Assembly (NCBI RefSeq): GCF_000423565.1
Contig: NZ_KE384036.1
Coordinates: 124,001-188,000, forward strand
Direction: 5' to 3'
Length of the DNA stretch: 64,000 nucleotides
Source of the DNA: Runella zeae DSM 19591
GTDB lineage: Bacteria; Bacteroidota; Bacteroidia; Cytophagales; Spirosomataceae
Below, piece after piece: positions 1 through 9,082 of the stretch; within the stretch, counting starts at the first letter, position 1, and the number at the start of each line of letters is the position of its first letter. Under the pieces are notes generated by a model that was given only the letters and a program-made list of their open reading frames with translations, searched no databases and was not told where the DNA came from. The position numbers were made by a program, and so were the translations under genes.

Positions 1-2
1 AT

Positions 3-755
3 CGCCTCAATACCACCCATTTAGTGGAAGCCGAATCTTTTGAACAACTCCTTAACAACTACAAAGCATCGTATTTTGCTAGTGCGATCATCATCAAAGG
101 AAACATATTGGCTCGCAAGCTTTCCGAGTTTTTTGAGCAACCTTACTTCGACGCCGATGCCTTGCTCAATCTGATAGAATACTTCCACAGTACCCCCGAA
201 TCTTTTTGCTATCGCCTCAGCAACATTCTCCCCAAACACTTCGGAATCAGCCAATTGTTCTTTTTGCGGTTTAATAATTATGCTGGACAAAATCGTTTTG
301 ATTTGACGAAGGAAATGCACATTGCTCGCAAACACAACCCTCATACCGTACGTGATGAGCATTACTGCCGCCGCTGGGTAGCACTGACGATTTTGCAAGA
401 ATTGGCCGATTTACAGCGAAAAGGCCAATATCATTATACTCTTTGTCGCGCCCAAATTTCCCACTATATCGATACGCAAGACAAATATTTTGTGGTATCT
501 TTTGCCAAGCCCATGTCACCTACCCCAAACCTCAACGTAAGTGTATCGATGGGGATTCGACTAGATGATAATGTAAGAAGCAAAATCAAATTTCTCAATA
601 CGGGGCAAATCAGCACACGTGAAGTCAATGAAACCTGCGAACGCTGCCCTTCTTTTGATTGTAAAGAACGGATGGCAGCACCCACGGTTTTGCAGCGAAA
701 ACGTAAAAATGAAGCGATTCGTAAAGCGATGACTAAGCTAAGTAGCGAGCGGTAG
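3..755 (+). CDS. XRE/ImmA-IrrE-type transcriptional regulator, C-terminal part (5' end outside window)
   Basis: The reading frame is open to the left edge, so this is the C-terminal half of a longer protein; a GTG at 24 is probably internal. The visible part resembles the IrrE-peptidase/DUF2083 portion of ScfR-type regulators: a stretch like NYFASALLMP (here YKASYFASAIII, about residues 14-25 from the GTG), the segment STPESFCYRLSNILPKHFG, and a Cys-rich end (CERCPSFDCKERMAAP). In this family an N-terminal helix-turn-helix and an HExxH peptidase motif precede this part; both would lie outside the window. Family members regulate acyl-CoA or stress genes, but the target here is unknown. Convergent with lolD. 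Confidence 0.75.
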   Translation, partial: RLNTTHLVEAESFEQLLNNYKASYFASAIIIKGNILARKLSEFFEQPYFDADALLNLIEYFHSTPESFCYRLSNILPKHFGISQLFFLRFNNYAGQNRFDLTKEMHIARKHNPHTVRDEHYCRRWVALTILQELADLQRKGQYHYTLCRAQISHYIDTQDKYFVVSFAKPMSPTPNLNVSVSMGIRLDDNVRSKIKFLNTGQISTREVNETCERCPSFDCKERMAAPTVLQRKRKNEAIRKAMTKLSSER

Positions 756-866
756 ACACCTCATCCCCTAGCCCCTTCTCCTTACAGAAGAAAGGGAATG
801 ATGCACAAACTATAACCTACCTGCCTTCACGGCTTCGTCCTTGCGAAAGAAAGGGGACTATGAATA

Positions 867-1517
867 TCAAACTTTAAGGCCGCCATCTACCATTTCTAGC
901 TTGCGGTCGGCTAGGTTGGCTAGGTGTTCGTTGTGGGTTACAATCACGAAAGTTTGCCCTAGTTCGTTGCGAAGTTTGAAAAACAATTGGTGTAAATCTT
1001 CGGCATTGCGCGAATCAAGGTTGCCACTTGGCTCATCGGCAAACACAATGGCGGGATTGTTGATAAGAGCACGTGCCACTGCCACACGCTGCTGCTCTCC
1101 TCCTGATAGCTGAGAAGGCAAATGACTTAACCGTTCTTTCAAACCTAGCATTTCGAGCAGTTCTTGGGCTCTTTTGGTAATTGCCGCGCCTTTTCCTCCA
1201 ATAAACCCCGGCATACATACATTTTCGAGGGCCGTAAATTCGGGCAGCAAATGATGAAACTGAAACACAAAACCAATCTCTTCGTTACGAAAAGCCGCCA
1301 AATCTTTTTCTTTTAAACCAAAAACATCCGTCCCTTTGATGATTACTTTGCCCGAATCGGGGTTGTCGAGCGTACCCAAAATATGTAATAACGTACTTTT
1401 TCCCGCTCCCGATGCCCCCACGATAGTTACCAATTCGCCTTGGGTAATTTCTAAATCAATTCCTTTCAACACAGGTAGTGTTCCGTATTTTCGTACTATT
1501 TGGTGGGCTTGTAGCAT
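867..1517 (-). CDS. lolD: LolD-like ABC transporter ATP-binding protein
   Basis: A 216-residue ABC ATPase. Walker A is GASGAGKST, the signature is [15 protein letters not shown], and Walker B is [13 protein letters not shown], the D-E-P-S/T-G-N-L-D pattern of the LolD/MacB/FtsE group. LolD works at the inner membrane with LolC/E-type permeases to release lipoproteins for outer-membrane sorting. No permease gene is adjacent, which is common in Bacteroidota. The frame stays open upstream to 1712, but the start at 1517 ([12 protein letters not shown]) gives the usual family length, has an AGAAG-like sequence just upstream, and avoids overlapping radA. Exact substrate is inferred from family only. 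Confidence 0.88.
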   Translation of the reverse strand: MLQAHQIVRKYGTLPVLKGIDLEITQGELVTIVGASGAGKSTLLHILGTLDNPDSGKVIIKGTDVFGLKEKDLAAFRNEEIGFVFQFHHLLPEFTALENVCMPGFIGGKGAAITKRAQELLEMLGLKERLSHLPSQLSGGEQQRVAVARALINNPAIVFADEPSGNLDSRNAEDLHQLFFKLRNELGQTFVIVTHNEHLANLADRKLEMVDGGLKV

Positions 1518-1667
1518 AGCGACTTCTTTTGGATTTGGGACGACAAAGATTGGAAAACTTCCCAACTTAGACAAAAGCCAAGGGAGTACTTTTCTCCAAT
1601 ATTTTGTTGTTACTATTGCAGGTTCTTCATTTTTTGCGGATACTTGCTTTCTTCTAAAAATCAACCA

Positions 1668-3035
1668 ATGGCTAAAGTAAAAACTGCTTATTTCTGTCAA
1701 AATTGTGGTCATCAGGCCAGTAAGTGGCTCGGCCGCTGTCCTTCCTGTGGCGAATGGAATACCCTCGTAGAGGAAGTTTTGGAAAAAGAAGACAAAAAAG
1801 GCCCCTTAGGACAATGGAAATCGGTGAGTTTGGCCGCCAAACCCAAAGCCATTGCCGACATCAAATATGAGGAAGAGCCGCGCATCGTTACGACCGACGG
1901 CGAGCTCAATCGTGTGTTGGGAGGTGGAATCGTGCAAGGGTCGTTGGTACTGATTGGAGGAGAGCCGGGCATTGGCAAATCGACCTTGATGCTCCAAATC
2001 GCCCTCACGCTCAAGCAGCGCGTACTGTACGTATCGGGCGAAGAAAGCGAACAACAAATCAAAATGCGCGCAGAACGCATCACTTCAAACAATCAAAATT
2101 GCTTCATTCTGACCGAAACCAGTACCGACAATATCTTCCGACAAATGGAGGAATTTGACCCCGATGTGCTCATTATTGATTCGATTCAGACCATGCAATC
2201 TTCGCTCATTGAATCGGGGGCGGGGAGTGTGTCGCAAGTACGGCAGTGCGCCGCCGAACTTATGAAATACGCCAAAGAAAGCGGCGTGCCTGTGTTTATG
2301 ATTGGGCATATCACCAAAGACGGCAATCTCGCGGGTCCCAAAACCCTCGAACACATGGTAGATACGGTGCTACAATTTGAAGGCGACCGCCATACTACTT
2401 ACCGGATATTACGCACTACCAAAAATCGCTTTGGAAGTACCTCTGAACTAGGGATTTATGAAATGCTTGGCACTGGCTTACGCCAAGTAACCAACCCCTC
2501 CGAAATCCTCATTTCGCAACGTGAAGAGCAGCTCAGTGGCATCACCATTGGCTCTATGCTCGAAGGGAATCGCCCTTTGATGATTGAGATACAATCGCTA
2601 GTGAGCGTAGCCAACTACGGAACACCCCAACGCAGCAGTACTGGCTTCGACAACAAACGCCTCCAAATGCTACTTGCGGTTTTGGAAAAACGTGGCGGCT
2701 TTCGACTCGGCACCCAAGACGTATTCTTAAACGTAGCGGGTGGCTTGCGCGTGGAAGACCCCGCCATAGACCTTGCCGTAGTGACCTCCATTGCTTCTTC
2801 TTACGAAGATGCGTTCATTGCGCCATCGGTTTGTTTTGCGGGAGAGGTGGGTTTGGGAGGTGAAGTACGCGCCGTCAATCGCATTGAGGGACGCATCGCC
2901 GAAGCTGAAAAATTAGGCTTCAAAAAAATCTATATTTCTAAATACAATACCAAAGGACTTATTTTCAAAAACTATAATATCCAAATCATTCCCGTCGCCA
3001 AATTAGACGAAGTTTTTGGGGATTTGTTGAGGTAA
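1668..3035 (+). CDS. radA: DNA repair protein RadA
   Basis: A 455-residue protein with all RadA parts in order: an N-terminal four-Cys zinc finger (CQNCG...CPSCGEW), a RecA-like ATPase with Walker [10 protein letters not shown], the RadA-specific KNRFG motif in [17 protein letters not shown], and a C-terminal Lon-protease-like domain ([15 protein letters not shown] region). RadA promotes branch migration and processing of recombination intermediates in the cytoplasm. The ATG at 1668 is preferred over the in-frame TTG at 1644 because homologs begin MAKxKTxYxCQxCG. Divergent from lolD, 150 bp apart. Confidence 0.96.
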   Translation: MAKVKTAYFCQNCGHQASKWLGRCPSCGEWNTLVEEVLEKEDKKGPLGQWKSVSLAAKPKAIADIKYEEEPRIVTTDGELNRVLGGGIVQGSLVLIGGEPGIGKSTLMLQIALTLKQRVLYVSGEESEQQIKMRAERITSNNQNCFILTETSTDNIFRQMEEFDPDVLIIDSIQTMQSSLIESGAGSVSQVRQCAAELMKYAKESGVPVFMIGHITKDGNLAGPKTLEHMVDTVLQFEGDRHTTYRILRTTKNRFGSTSELGIYEMLGTGLRQVTNPSEILISQREEQLSGITIGSMLEGNRPLMIEIQSLVSVANYGTPQRSSTGFDNKRLQMLLAVLEKRGGFRLGTQDVFLNVAGGLRVEDPAIDLAVVTSIASSYEDAFIAPSVCFAGEVGLGGEVRAVNRIEGRIAEAEKLGFKKIYISKYNTKGLIFKNYNIQIIPVAKLDEVFGDLLR

Positions 3036-3086
3036 CTATATAGAATAAAGGCATAAATATTGGTATAAAACAATTACTAAATGTTG

Positions 3087-3094
3087 TATCTTTG
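3087..3094 (+). promoter_or_regulatory. possible -7 element for the Gly-Gly/DUF4132 pair
   Basis: TATCTTTG fits the Bacteroidota -7 consensus TAnnTTTG and lies 39 bp before the first gene of the pair. The nearest upstream TTG (3060-3062) is 24 bp away, longer than the usual 19-21, so the match is partial. Confidence 0.35.
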
Positions 3095-3133
3095 ATTTTC
3101 TAAAAATATCAAAAATATCCTATTTATTGAATT

Positions 3134-3526
3134 ATGGAAGATATAGAGATCATAATCAAAGATGAAACCATGACTGGAGTTGTACAAAATCAGTTTAAGC
3201 TCACAGTTTCAAGCAATAAAGTCAAGATTAAAGATCTGATAAAATCAAGGGTTTTTCAAGAGGTAGAAATATACAATCAAAATAAATCAGTTTTTTTTCA
3301 AGAACTCACAAAATCTCGTAAAACGTCTTTTGGAGCAAATACGCTCAAAGAACCAGAATCTGTGGATGCAGAAGAACAGTATTACTTTACTTTAGAATCA
3401 TTTCAGAAAAACCGTTTCTTTCTACTCGTCGATAATCAACAATATTCGGACTTAGAAGAAGAAATCACGATTTACCAGAATATATCTGTATCATTCATTC
3501 GCCTTATTGCTTTAGTAGGGGGATAG
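3134..3526 (+). CDS. small ubiquitin-like (beta-grasp-like) protein ending in Gly-Gly
   Basis: A 130-residue protein with no signal peptide or membrane segment. By eye its layout follows ubiquitin: a first strand (IEIIIKDE), a second strand (QFKLTVSSN), a helix (IKDLIKSRVFQEVEIYN), an insert, then FFLLVDNQQYSDLEEEITI and a last strand SVSFIRLIALVGG. The tail compares with ubiquitin RLIFAGKQLEDG...STLHLVLRLRGG, and the final two codons before the stop (3518-3523) are both Gly. Such an exposed Gly-Gly is what conjugated or sulfur-carrying ubiquitin-like proteins use, but no E1, E2 or JAB gene lies nearby. It is 11 bp upstream of a DUF4132 gene, in the same AT-rich island, so the two are probably co-transcribed. 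Fold and function are inference. Confidence 0.7.
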   Translation: MEDIEIIIKDETMTGVVQNQFKLTVSSNKVKIKDLIKSRVFQEVEIYNQNKSVFFQELTKSRKTSFGANTLKEPESVDAEEQYYFTLESFQKNRFFLLVDNQQYSDLEEEITIYQNISVSFIRLIALVGG

Positions 3527-3537
3527 ACATAAAAATT

Positions 3538-5406
3538 ATGGATAACAATTTCACCGAATTCCTTTTATCATCTACAGATTTTTCAAATCATAAAAAGTGG
3601 AAATGGCTTCAAGAACAGACTCTATCTTTTATTGAAGATAGACAATATTTTTATATTTTATTGGAAAATTTATCAAAATTTAAAAAAATAAACAGTATAG
3701 AATGTAAAAGTATTGTAGAAAAAATTAACCCTACCGATTATGAAGCATTCATATTAGCTCTTCATGAGTTAACTTGCGACCCGACCTCTAATCGTAACGG
3801 TTGGTTTATTGGAGAAAAGGTGAGAGTGTATCAGTTTTTTGTGGAGATATTATTCCATATTAATGCTCCAAACAAATACAATATACTTATAAAAATAGTC
3901 GAAAAATGTTTCAAAAAAATACCATTAGTAGGACCTACTTCTAGACAACTAGGTGATAAAATTTTGGGGATTTTTGAGAATTCTCATTCTATAGAAGGCT
4001 TGGGAGCTTTATTAAAGTTAAAACAAAGAAACAAATACCCTATCTTTTTAGAAAGATTAAATTTGTCTATAAAATATGCTTCTAATTTTTTAAAATTAAA
4101 CCCTGATGATATTGAAGATTATTTTGTTGCAGATTATGGAATAGAAAGTGGCATTTTAGAACAATCCTTTGGAGATTACCAATCAATCGTTAAAATCAAC
4201 GATTATGATGATGTTGAAATAATTTGGGCAAAACTAGGAAATAGCTTAAAAGGTGAACCTTCTGCTATAAAAAAAGACTTTGGAAATCAATTAAAAATTT
4301 GGAAATCAACCATAAGTGATATAAAAAAAGAGTTATCTGGACAAAGAGTTAGAATTGATAATTTTTACAAAAGAAGAAAAAGTTGGAATTATGAGGTATG
4401 GGAAAAACACTTTCTAAATCATCAATTGCTTCGTTTTATTATAAGAAAATTAATATGGCGGTTTGAGCACGATGGAAAAATCATAAATGGATATTACTCA
4501 AACAACCAATTCATTGATTATCAAGGACAAGTAATATCAAATATTGAAAATACTAATGTGTCTTTGTGGCATCCATCGCTATCAAGTACAGAAGAAGTAG
4601 AAGCATGGCGTAATTTTATGCTTTCTAACGAAATCAAGCAACCTATCAAGCAAGCATTTAGAGAAGTCTATCTCGTGACAGGAGCAGAAATAAATACTTC
4701 TACATTCTCAAATAGATTCGTAGGCCATGTATTGAGGCATCTTAAATTTATAGCATTGGCTCAACAAAGATTGTGGGAATATAGCCATGGCAATATATAC
4801 TCTACTAGAGTAAATCCTTGGATTGACTATCCTGATTTTAATATCAAATGTACTTTTGATGTAGATGCTGATTCGGATTTTGTAACTACTGGCCCAATCC
4901 ATTTTAGAGATACAAAACATAATGTTGCCCTAAGAATGGAAGATATCCCTACACTCTTGTTTTCGGAATCTATGCGAGATGTAGATTTATTTGTAGGTGT
5001 ATGTTCGATTGGCGCGGAAGAACAATGGGAAAATCAAAGATTTAGAGAATATTGGATTGGTTATTCAACTTCAGATTTATCAGAGACTGCTCAAACACGA
5101 AGGAGTGTAATAGAATCGCTTGTATCTAAATTAAAAATAAAAGATAGATGCGAAGTTACTAACAGATATCTTAAAGTAACGGGCAAAAAAAGAATCTATA
5201 AAATTCACTTCGGAAGTGGCAATATTATGATGGAGCCAAATGACCAGTATCTATGCATTATCCCTGACCCTCGGCCTATTAAAGATAAACTTTTTCTACC
5301 TTTTGATGGAGACAATATGCTCTCCATTATCATTAGTAAAGCACTATTACTAGCGGACGATGACAAGATAAAAGATCCCATAATCTTAAATCAAATTAAC
5401 CGATAA
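3538..5406 (+). CDS. DUF4132 (MolR/YehI-like) domain protein
   Basis: A 622-residue protein recognisable as the DUF4132 family. Residues about 260-450 hold the DUF4132 pattern (a W-xx-FLNH-LLRFI-RKLIWRF stretch, then SLWHPSLSSTEEVEAWRNFM, QPIKQAFREVYLVT and SNRFVGHVLRHLKF). The C-terminal part carries LFVGVCSIG, IKDRCEVTNRYL and IHFGSGNIMMEPNDQYLCII, the conserved tail of this family. E. coli MolR/YehI are about twice as long and carry an N-terminal WGR region not seen here. The biochemical role of DUF4132 proteins is not established. Base composition is visibly more AT-rich than radA upstream, suggesting acquisition together with the Gly-Gly protein. Confidence 0.85.
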   Translation: MDNNFTEFLLSSTDFSNHKKWKWLQEQTLSFIEDRQYFYILLENLSKFKKINSIECKSIVEKINPTDYEAFILALHELTCDPTSNRNGWFIGEKVRVYQFFVEILFHINAPNKYNILIKIVEKCFKKIPLVGPTSRQLGDKILGIFENSHSIEGLGALLKLKQRNKYPIFLERLNLSIKYASNFLKLNPDDIEDYFVADYGIESGILEQSFGDYQSIVKINDYDDVEIIWAKLGNSLKGEPSAIKKDFGNQLKIWKSTISDIKKELSGQRVRIDNFYKRRKSWNYEVWEKHFLNHQLLRFIIRKLIWRFEHDGKIINGYYSNNQFIDYQGQVISNIENTNVSLWHPSLSSTEEVEAWRNFMLSNEIKQPIKQAFREVYLVTGAEINTSTFSNRFVGHVLRHLKFIALAQQRLWEYSHGNIYSTRVNPWIDYPDFNIKCTFDVDADSDFVTTGPIHFRDTKHNVALRMEDIPTLLFSESMRDVDLFVGVCSIGAEEQWENQRFREYWIGYSTSDLSETAQTRRSVIESLVSKLKIKDRCEVTNRYLKVTGKKRIYKIHFGSGNIMMEPNDQYLCIIPDPRPIKDKLFLPFDGDNMLSIIISKALLLADDDKIKDPIILNQINR

Positions 5407-5623
5407 TTATCATTATTCATCCTGAAATGTAATCTAACTAAAAACTGCACTTCAAAATTGAATATAGGTCTTTTTTTATGACTAAAACTAAACGAACTTA
5501 TTGAATGGTATTCTTAATACTTCAAAACAATAGCTTACCAGATTAGAGTGATTGTCGCATGATGACCGTTTTTGGAAGAAATCAATATTCAGCAAACGCT
5601 CCAACTAGTGAGATAATGCTATT

Positions 5624-7051
5624 TTAACACACTTTTATGACTTCCATTTCAAGCAAAGACCCCAATTTTTGGATTTTAGAACTGATATGTCCTATCCCAA
5701 TCGCACAATGATGCGCAGGGCCGTGGCTGTTCCAATCATTCACAAATTTGCGGGCTCCTTGCGGAAAACGATAGCGGCTATTGGTATTACCTATTTCCAA
5801 AATAGGCCCAGGTACAGATTTACCTTCTGCTACTAGCAACATGAGTCCTCCTCCCCTTCTTTCTACTACCGAAAGTAAGGTTACAGGACCATTTTTTACG
5901 CTCATTTCTACTGACACTCCGTTGCCCACTTTACCATGATATACTTTGAGGGGGCGCACTTTGGTTTTGCCCTCTGCAATCGCAATATGCCCGGGGCCGT
6001 CGTGCCCCATTAGTACCACATCATCCGCAAAATCCATGGCATAATATTCCGTAAACGAACCACCCGCGCCAAAGCTATCCATGATTTTCATGGCTTGGGC
6101 ATTTTTGATTTCGTACTCACCTGCTACAGGAATCCCCTGCGCTGTCAGGAGTGAGTTCCCAAGTATGATGGAAGCAATCGCTTCTTCATTTTCTAGATTT
6201 CCAGTGCCTTTATAATAATAAGCCATTGACCCCAGTTTGTACTTCTCCACCAATCTATCCAATGCCACCGAAGTCACGGCGGCTTTTTCAAGCTCGGCCA
6301 ACACACAATCTGGTTGGATTTCAAAAACTTCCTCAAACACTTGAAGTCTGTCTGCACACTCGTCGGGAGTGACCTCTTTTCGTAGCTGAGCGAGTTCTTC
6401 CACTTCCAAAAGCTCTATGTGCCCCCCAAAATGAGCATATTGCTGGGTCAAATCGGAGTAAATATCCAACATCCCACTATAATAATGCCCCATGCAGCCA
6501 AGGCGGTTGTGAGCCATGATTTCTTTGACTTTTGCGGCTTCCACCCATTCTTTCACCTCCTCCCAGCACTCGGGGTCATGGTGTAGCATTCCCGTTATTT
6601 GGTGAAATTTAATACCTACCCGGTGAAAAACATTCGCAATTTCGGGGACGGGACACGCAGAACAATACGCCAACCACTCGCCTGTCATTTTTGTACGATT
6701 GGTCAAGGCGTTGAAATTCTTATAATCAATCGCTGCTTCAGGCGATAAGTTCAAAATAATTACTGGCACTTTGGCCCGCTGCACTACTGGAAGTACAGTG
6801 GAAGATAAGGCATAAGTAGTGACATACAAAAATATCAGACCCACATCGGCTTGTTTGAAAAGTTGTCCTGTTTCAAAAGCCTTATCGGGCGTGTCGACCA
6901 AGCCTGCGTTGATGATATGAGGATGAAAATCGGCAATTTTTTCTTCTACTATTGTCATGTAGCCTTCTAGACGCTCTTTAAGACCTTCAAATTGAGACCA
7001 ATAAGCCTCTAATCCTATTCCAAAAAGTCCAATTTTTAGTGAAGAATACAT
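5624..7051 (-). CDS. L-fucose/L-arabinose isomerase family protein
   Basis: About 475 residues of the L-arabinose/L-fucose isomerase fold. The N-terminal part (KIGLFGIGLEAYWSQFEGLKERL) and segments LGCMGHYYSGMLDIYSD, GEYEIKNAQAMKIMDSFGAGGSF, LMGHDGPGHIAIAEGK and SHGPAHHCAIGIGH supply the Glu and His residues that bind the metal in this family. It would interconvert an aldose and ketose in the cytoplasm; the actual sugar cannot be told from sequence. An earlier ATG at 7102 adds 17 residues (MYLFNATVLSEKAINRS) not expected from the family, so 7051 is chosen. It is divergent from an AraC-type regulator that may control it. Confidence 0.82.
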   Translation of the reverse strand: MYSSLKIGLFGIGLEAYWSQFEGLKERLEGYMTIVEEKIADFHPHIINAGLVDTPDKAFETGQLFKQADVGLIFLYVTTYALSSTVLPVVQRAKVPVIILNLSPEAAIDYKNFNALTNRTKMTGEWLAYCSACPVPEIANVFHRVGIKFHQITGMLHHDPECWEEVKEWVEAAKVKEIMAHNRLGCMGHYYSGMLDIYSDLTQQYAHFGGHIELLEVEELAQLRKEVTPDECADRLQVFEEVFEIQPDCVLAELEKAAVTSVALDRLVEKYKLGSMAYYYKGTGNLENEEAIASIILGNSLLTAQGIPVAGEYEIKNAQAMKIMDSFGAGGSFTEYYAMDFADDVVLMGHDGPGHIAIAEGKTKVRPLKVYHGKVGNGVSVEMSVKNGPVTLLSVVERRGGGLMLLVAEGKSVPGPILEIGNTNSRYRFPQGARKFVNDWNSHGPAHHCAIGIGHISSKIQKLGSLLEMEVIKVC

Positions 7052-7459
7052 CGACCTATTGATGGCCTTCTCAGATAATACAGTAGCATTGAATAAATAC
7101 ATTTCTAAGGTTCGTTAAGTGCTTAATCTCAGTTAGTTGGTTAGGTGTATCGAAAATTAGGAGTTTAATAACTCATTTGAACGAGCAAAAAACCAATACC
7201 ACTGCCTCGATACTCACAAAAATCTTATGAAAGAATAGACCTTTAGGCTATTATAATAGTAGGTTAAGAAGTATCACTCTTTTAGGAATAAACGCCACTC
7301 TTATTAGTCATTAAAAATACCAGCTTATGCAAATCAAATTCCTCCTACGACTGTAATTAGCACTATTAAAAAAACTATTTATTGGCTTTTTCCACAAAAA
7401 AATAAGATTTTCCCTTGTCATTAAATGACTTTTTTGATTATTATATTGCATTTTTTGAT
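7052..7459. other. divergent intergenic region between isomerase and AraC regulator
   Basis: About 400 bp, AT-rich, with no convincing ORF. It should hold both promoters and any operator for the AraC-type regulator. I see no clear TTG/TAnnTTTG pair and no obvious long inverted or direct repeat. Confidence 0.5.
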
Positions 7460-8338
7460 ATGAAGCTTTTTCGAAAATACTTCACCTTCGACTCCAATAT
7501 TTCTGAGCAAAATTTAGGTATCAACATCCTGAATGTTGGTCACAATATTCATCCTCCTCATACCCGCTACCCTGATGTTGAGCACCCTGATGCTTATTAT
7601 TTTGAGTGGGAAAAAGGCCGTAGTCTCAAAGAATACCAAATCATATATATTTCCAAGGGAGAAGGGTACTTTGAAGCAGCCGACTTCCCCACGCAAACCA
7701 TCGAAGCAGGCACTATTATTTTGCTTTATCCGGGTATTTGGCACCGATACCGCCCCAAAGAAAACACCGGCTGGGAAGAATATTGGGTAGGTTTTTCGGG
7801 TTCGTATGCCCACTATCTTCTCGAACAAGAATGTTTTAATCCTCAAAGTCCGATTATCAAAGTTGGATTCAATGCCGCATTTTTAGAAACATTTTCGAAG
7901 CTCATTGAGGTAGTAGAAGTACGACAAGAGTCTTACCAAAAGCTTTCTTCGTTTTTGCTCATTCAGCTTCTGGGGATTGTATACGCATCGGTATTGATGT
8001 CGCATCAAAAATTGTCAAGAAAAGAAGAAATTATTGAAGAAATCAGAAAAGAAATTCACAAAAACTGGAATAAAGATATTGATTTTGAACAACTTGCCCA
8101 ACGCTTCAACCTTAGTTATATTTGGTTTCGGAAAACCTTCAAAGAAGTATTAGGTACTTCGCCCAATCAGTACCATCTAAATCTCAAACTCCACAAAGCC
8201 GAGCAGCTCATTCATGAAAGTAATCTTACGTTGGCCGAAATCGCCTATCAATCTGGCTTTGAATCGGAGTTTTATTTTTCAAGAATTTTTAAGAAAAAAA
8301 TGAACTACAACGCCTCTGATATACGTAGAAAAAAATAA
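7460..8338 (+). CDS. AraC family transcriptional regulator
   Basis: A 292-residue regulator. The N-terminal half is a cupin-type sensing domain (YQIIYISKGEGYFEA, TQTIEAGTIILLYPGIWHRYRP), the family's usual sugar-binding arm. The C-terminal 100 residues hold two helix-turn-helix units: DIDFEQLAQRFNLSYIWFRKTFKEVLGTSPNQY and LTLAEIAYQSGFESEFYFSRIFKKK. The ATG at 7460 is preferred to a TTG at 7415. Divergent from the isomerase gene, so it probably senses a sugar and activates that gene; this is inferred from position. Confidence 0.9.
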   Translation: MKLFRKYFTFDSNISEQNLGINILNVGHNIHPPHTRYPDVEHPDAYYFEWEKGRSLKEYQIIYISKGEGYFEAADFPTQTIEAGTIILLYPGIWHRYRPKENTGWEEYWVGFSGSYAHYLLEQECFNPQSPIIKVGFNAAFLETFSKLIEVVEVRQESYQKLSSFLLIQLLGIVYASVLMSHQKLSRKEEIIEEIRKEIHKNWNKDIDFEQLAQRFNLSYIWFRKTFKEVLGTSPNQYHLNLKLHKAEQLIHESNLTLAEIAYQSGFESEFYFSRIFKKKMNYNASDIRRKK

Positions 8339-8342
8339 GGTT

Positions 8343-9032
8343 TTACCACCTCATTCTGAATCCTACCCCGTGGATTCCTTCAATTTTGATTTTGGGGTCG
8401 TCGCAGAGATACTTCCTCAAACGCGACATAAACACATCAAGGCTACGTCCCATAAAATAATCGTCGTCGCCCCAAATAGCTTTTAGCAAGTCTTCACGTT
8501 TGATGACTTGATTAGGACGTTCTACCAAATACCTCAAAACCTCCGCCTCCCGATAGGTCAAATCTTGAGTTTTGTTTTCAAACTGAAGCTGAAGTTTTTC
8601 AAAATTAAAAGTATAATTCCCAACTTTTACGCCTGCGGCTACTCCATTGTTTGGAGATTTGGAGGTCGATTTTTGAGTTCGACGTAAAAAAACTTCAATT
8701 TTCAGGATAAGTTCTTCAATACTAAAGGGCTTTGTAAGATAGTCATCTGCTCCCAGCCTAAGTCCGTGAATTTTGTCTTCTTGGAGCGAGCGCGCCGTCA
8801 AAAACAATATAGGCACTTCTTCGTCACGTTGCCTAATTTTTTGTGCTAAAGTAAATCCATCTAAGTGCGGCAACATCACATCTAAAACACATAAATCAAA
8901 ATCTTGCTGATTAAATACTTCCAATGCCTGCAATCCATCGGCACAATGGACAATGTCATAGTGGAGTTCGAGGTTGTCTTTGGTCACAAAACCCAGATTT
9001 GGGTCATCTTCGACGTATAAAATTCGCGGCAT
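8343..9032 (-). CDS. OmpR-family response regulator
   Basis: A 229-residue regulator: receiver domain with acidic pair VEDD, phospho-acceptor Asp in LCVLDVMLP (about residue 52), Thr in LFLTARS and Lys in DDYLTKPF, then a winged-helix DNA-binding domain (LTYREAEVLRYLVERPNQVIKREDLLKAIWG ... SLDVFMSRLRKYL). Encoded 50 bp downstream of its histidine kinase on the same strand. Regulated genes are unknown; the DUF1573 gene is divergent from the pair. Confidence 0.95.
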   Translation of the reverse strand: MPRILYVEDDPNLGFVTKDNLELHYDIVHCADGLQALEVFNQQDFDLCVLDVMLPHLDGFTLAQKIRQRDEEVPILFLTARSLQEDKIHGLRLGADDYLTKPFSIEELILKIEVFLRRTQKSTSKSPNNGVAAGVKVGNYTFNFEKLQLQFENKTQDLTYREAEVLRYLVERPNQVIKREDLLKAIWGDDDYFMGRSLDVFMSRLRKYLCDDPKIKIEGIHGVGFRMRW

Positions 9033-9082
9033 TGTCTAATCAGTCTTGAGGGGGAGATTCATGTTGTAAACGCCACCGGCAG

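Noticed and set aside
756-866. CCCCTAGCCCCTTCTCC with a possible AAGAAAGGG partner between the first gene and lolD
   Set aside because: Resembles a common degenerate intergenic repeat, but the pairing is poor and only one copy is seen here.
1518-1712. N-terminal extension of lolD by 65 codons
   Set aside because: No family similarity, overlaps the divergent radA start, and a good start with AGAAG lies at 1517.
3036-5450. AT-rich island as a prophage or insertion sequence
   Set aside because: No integrase, transposase, terminal inverted repeats or tRNA target is visible.
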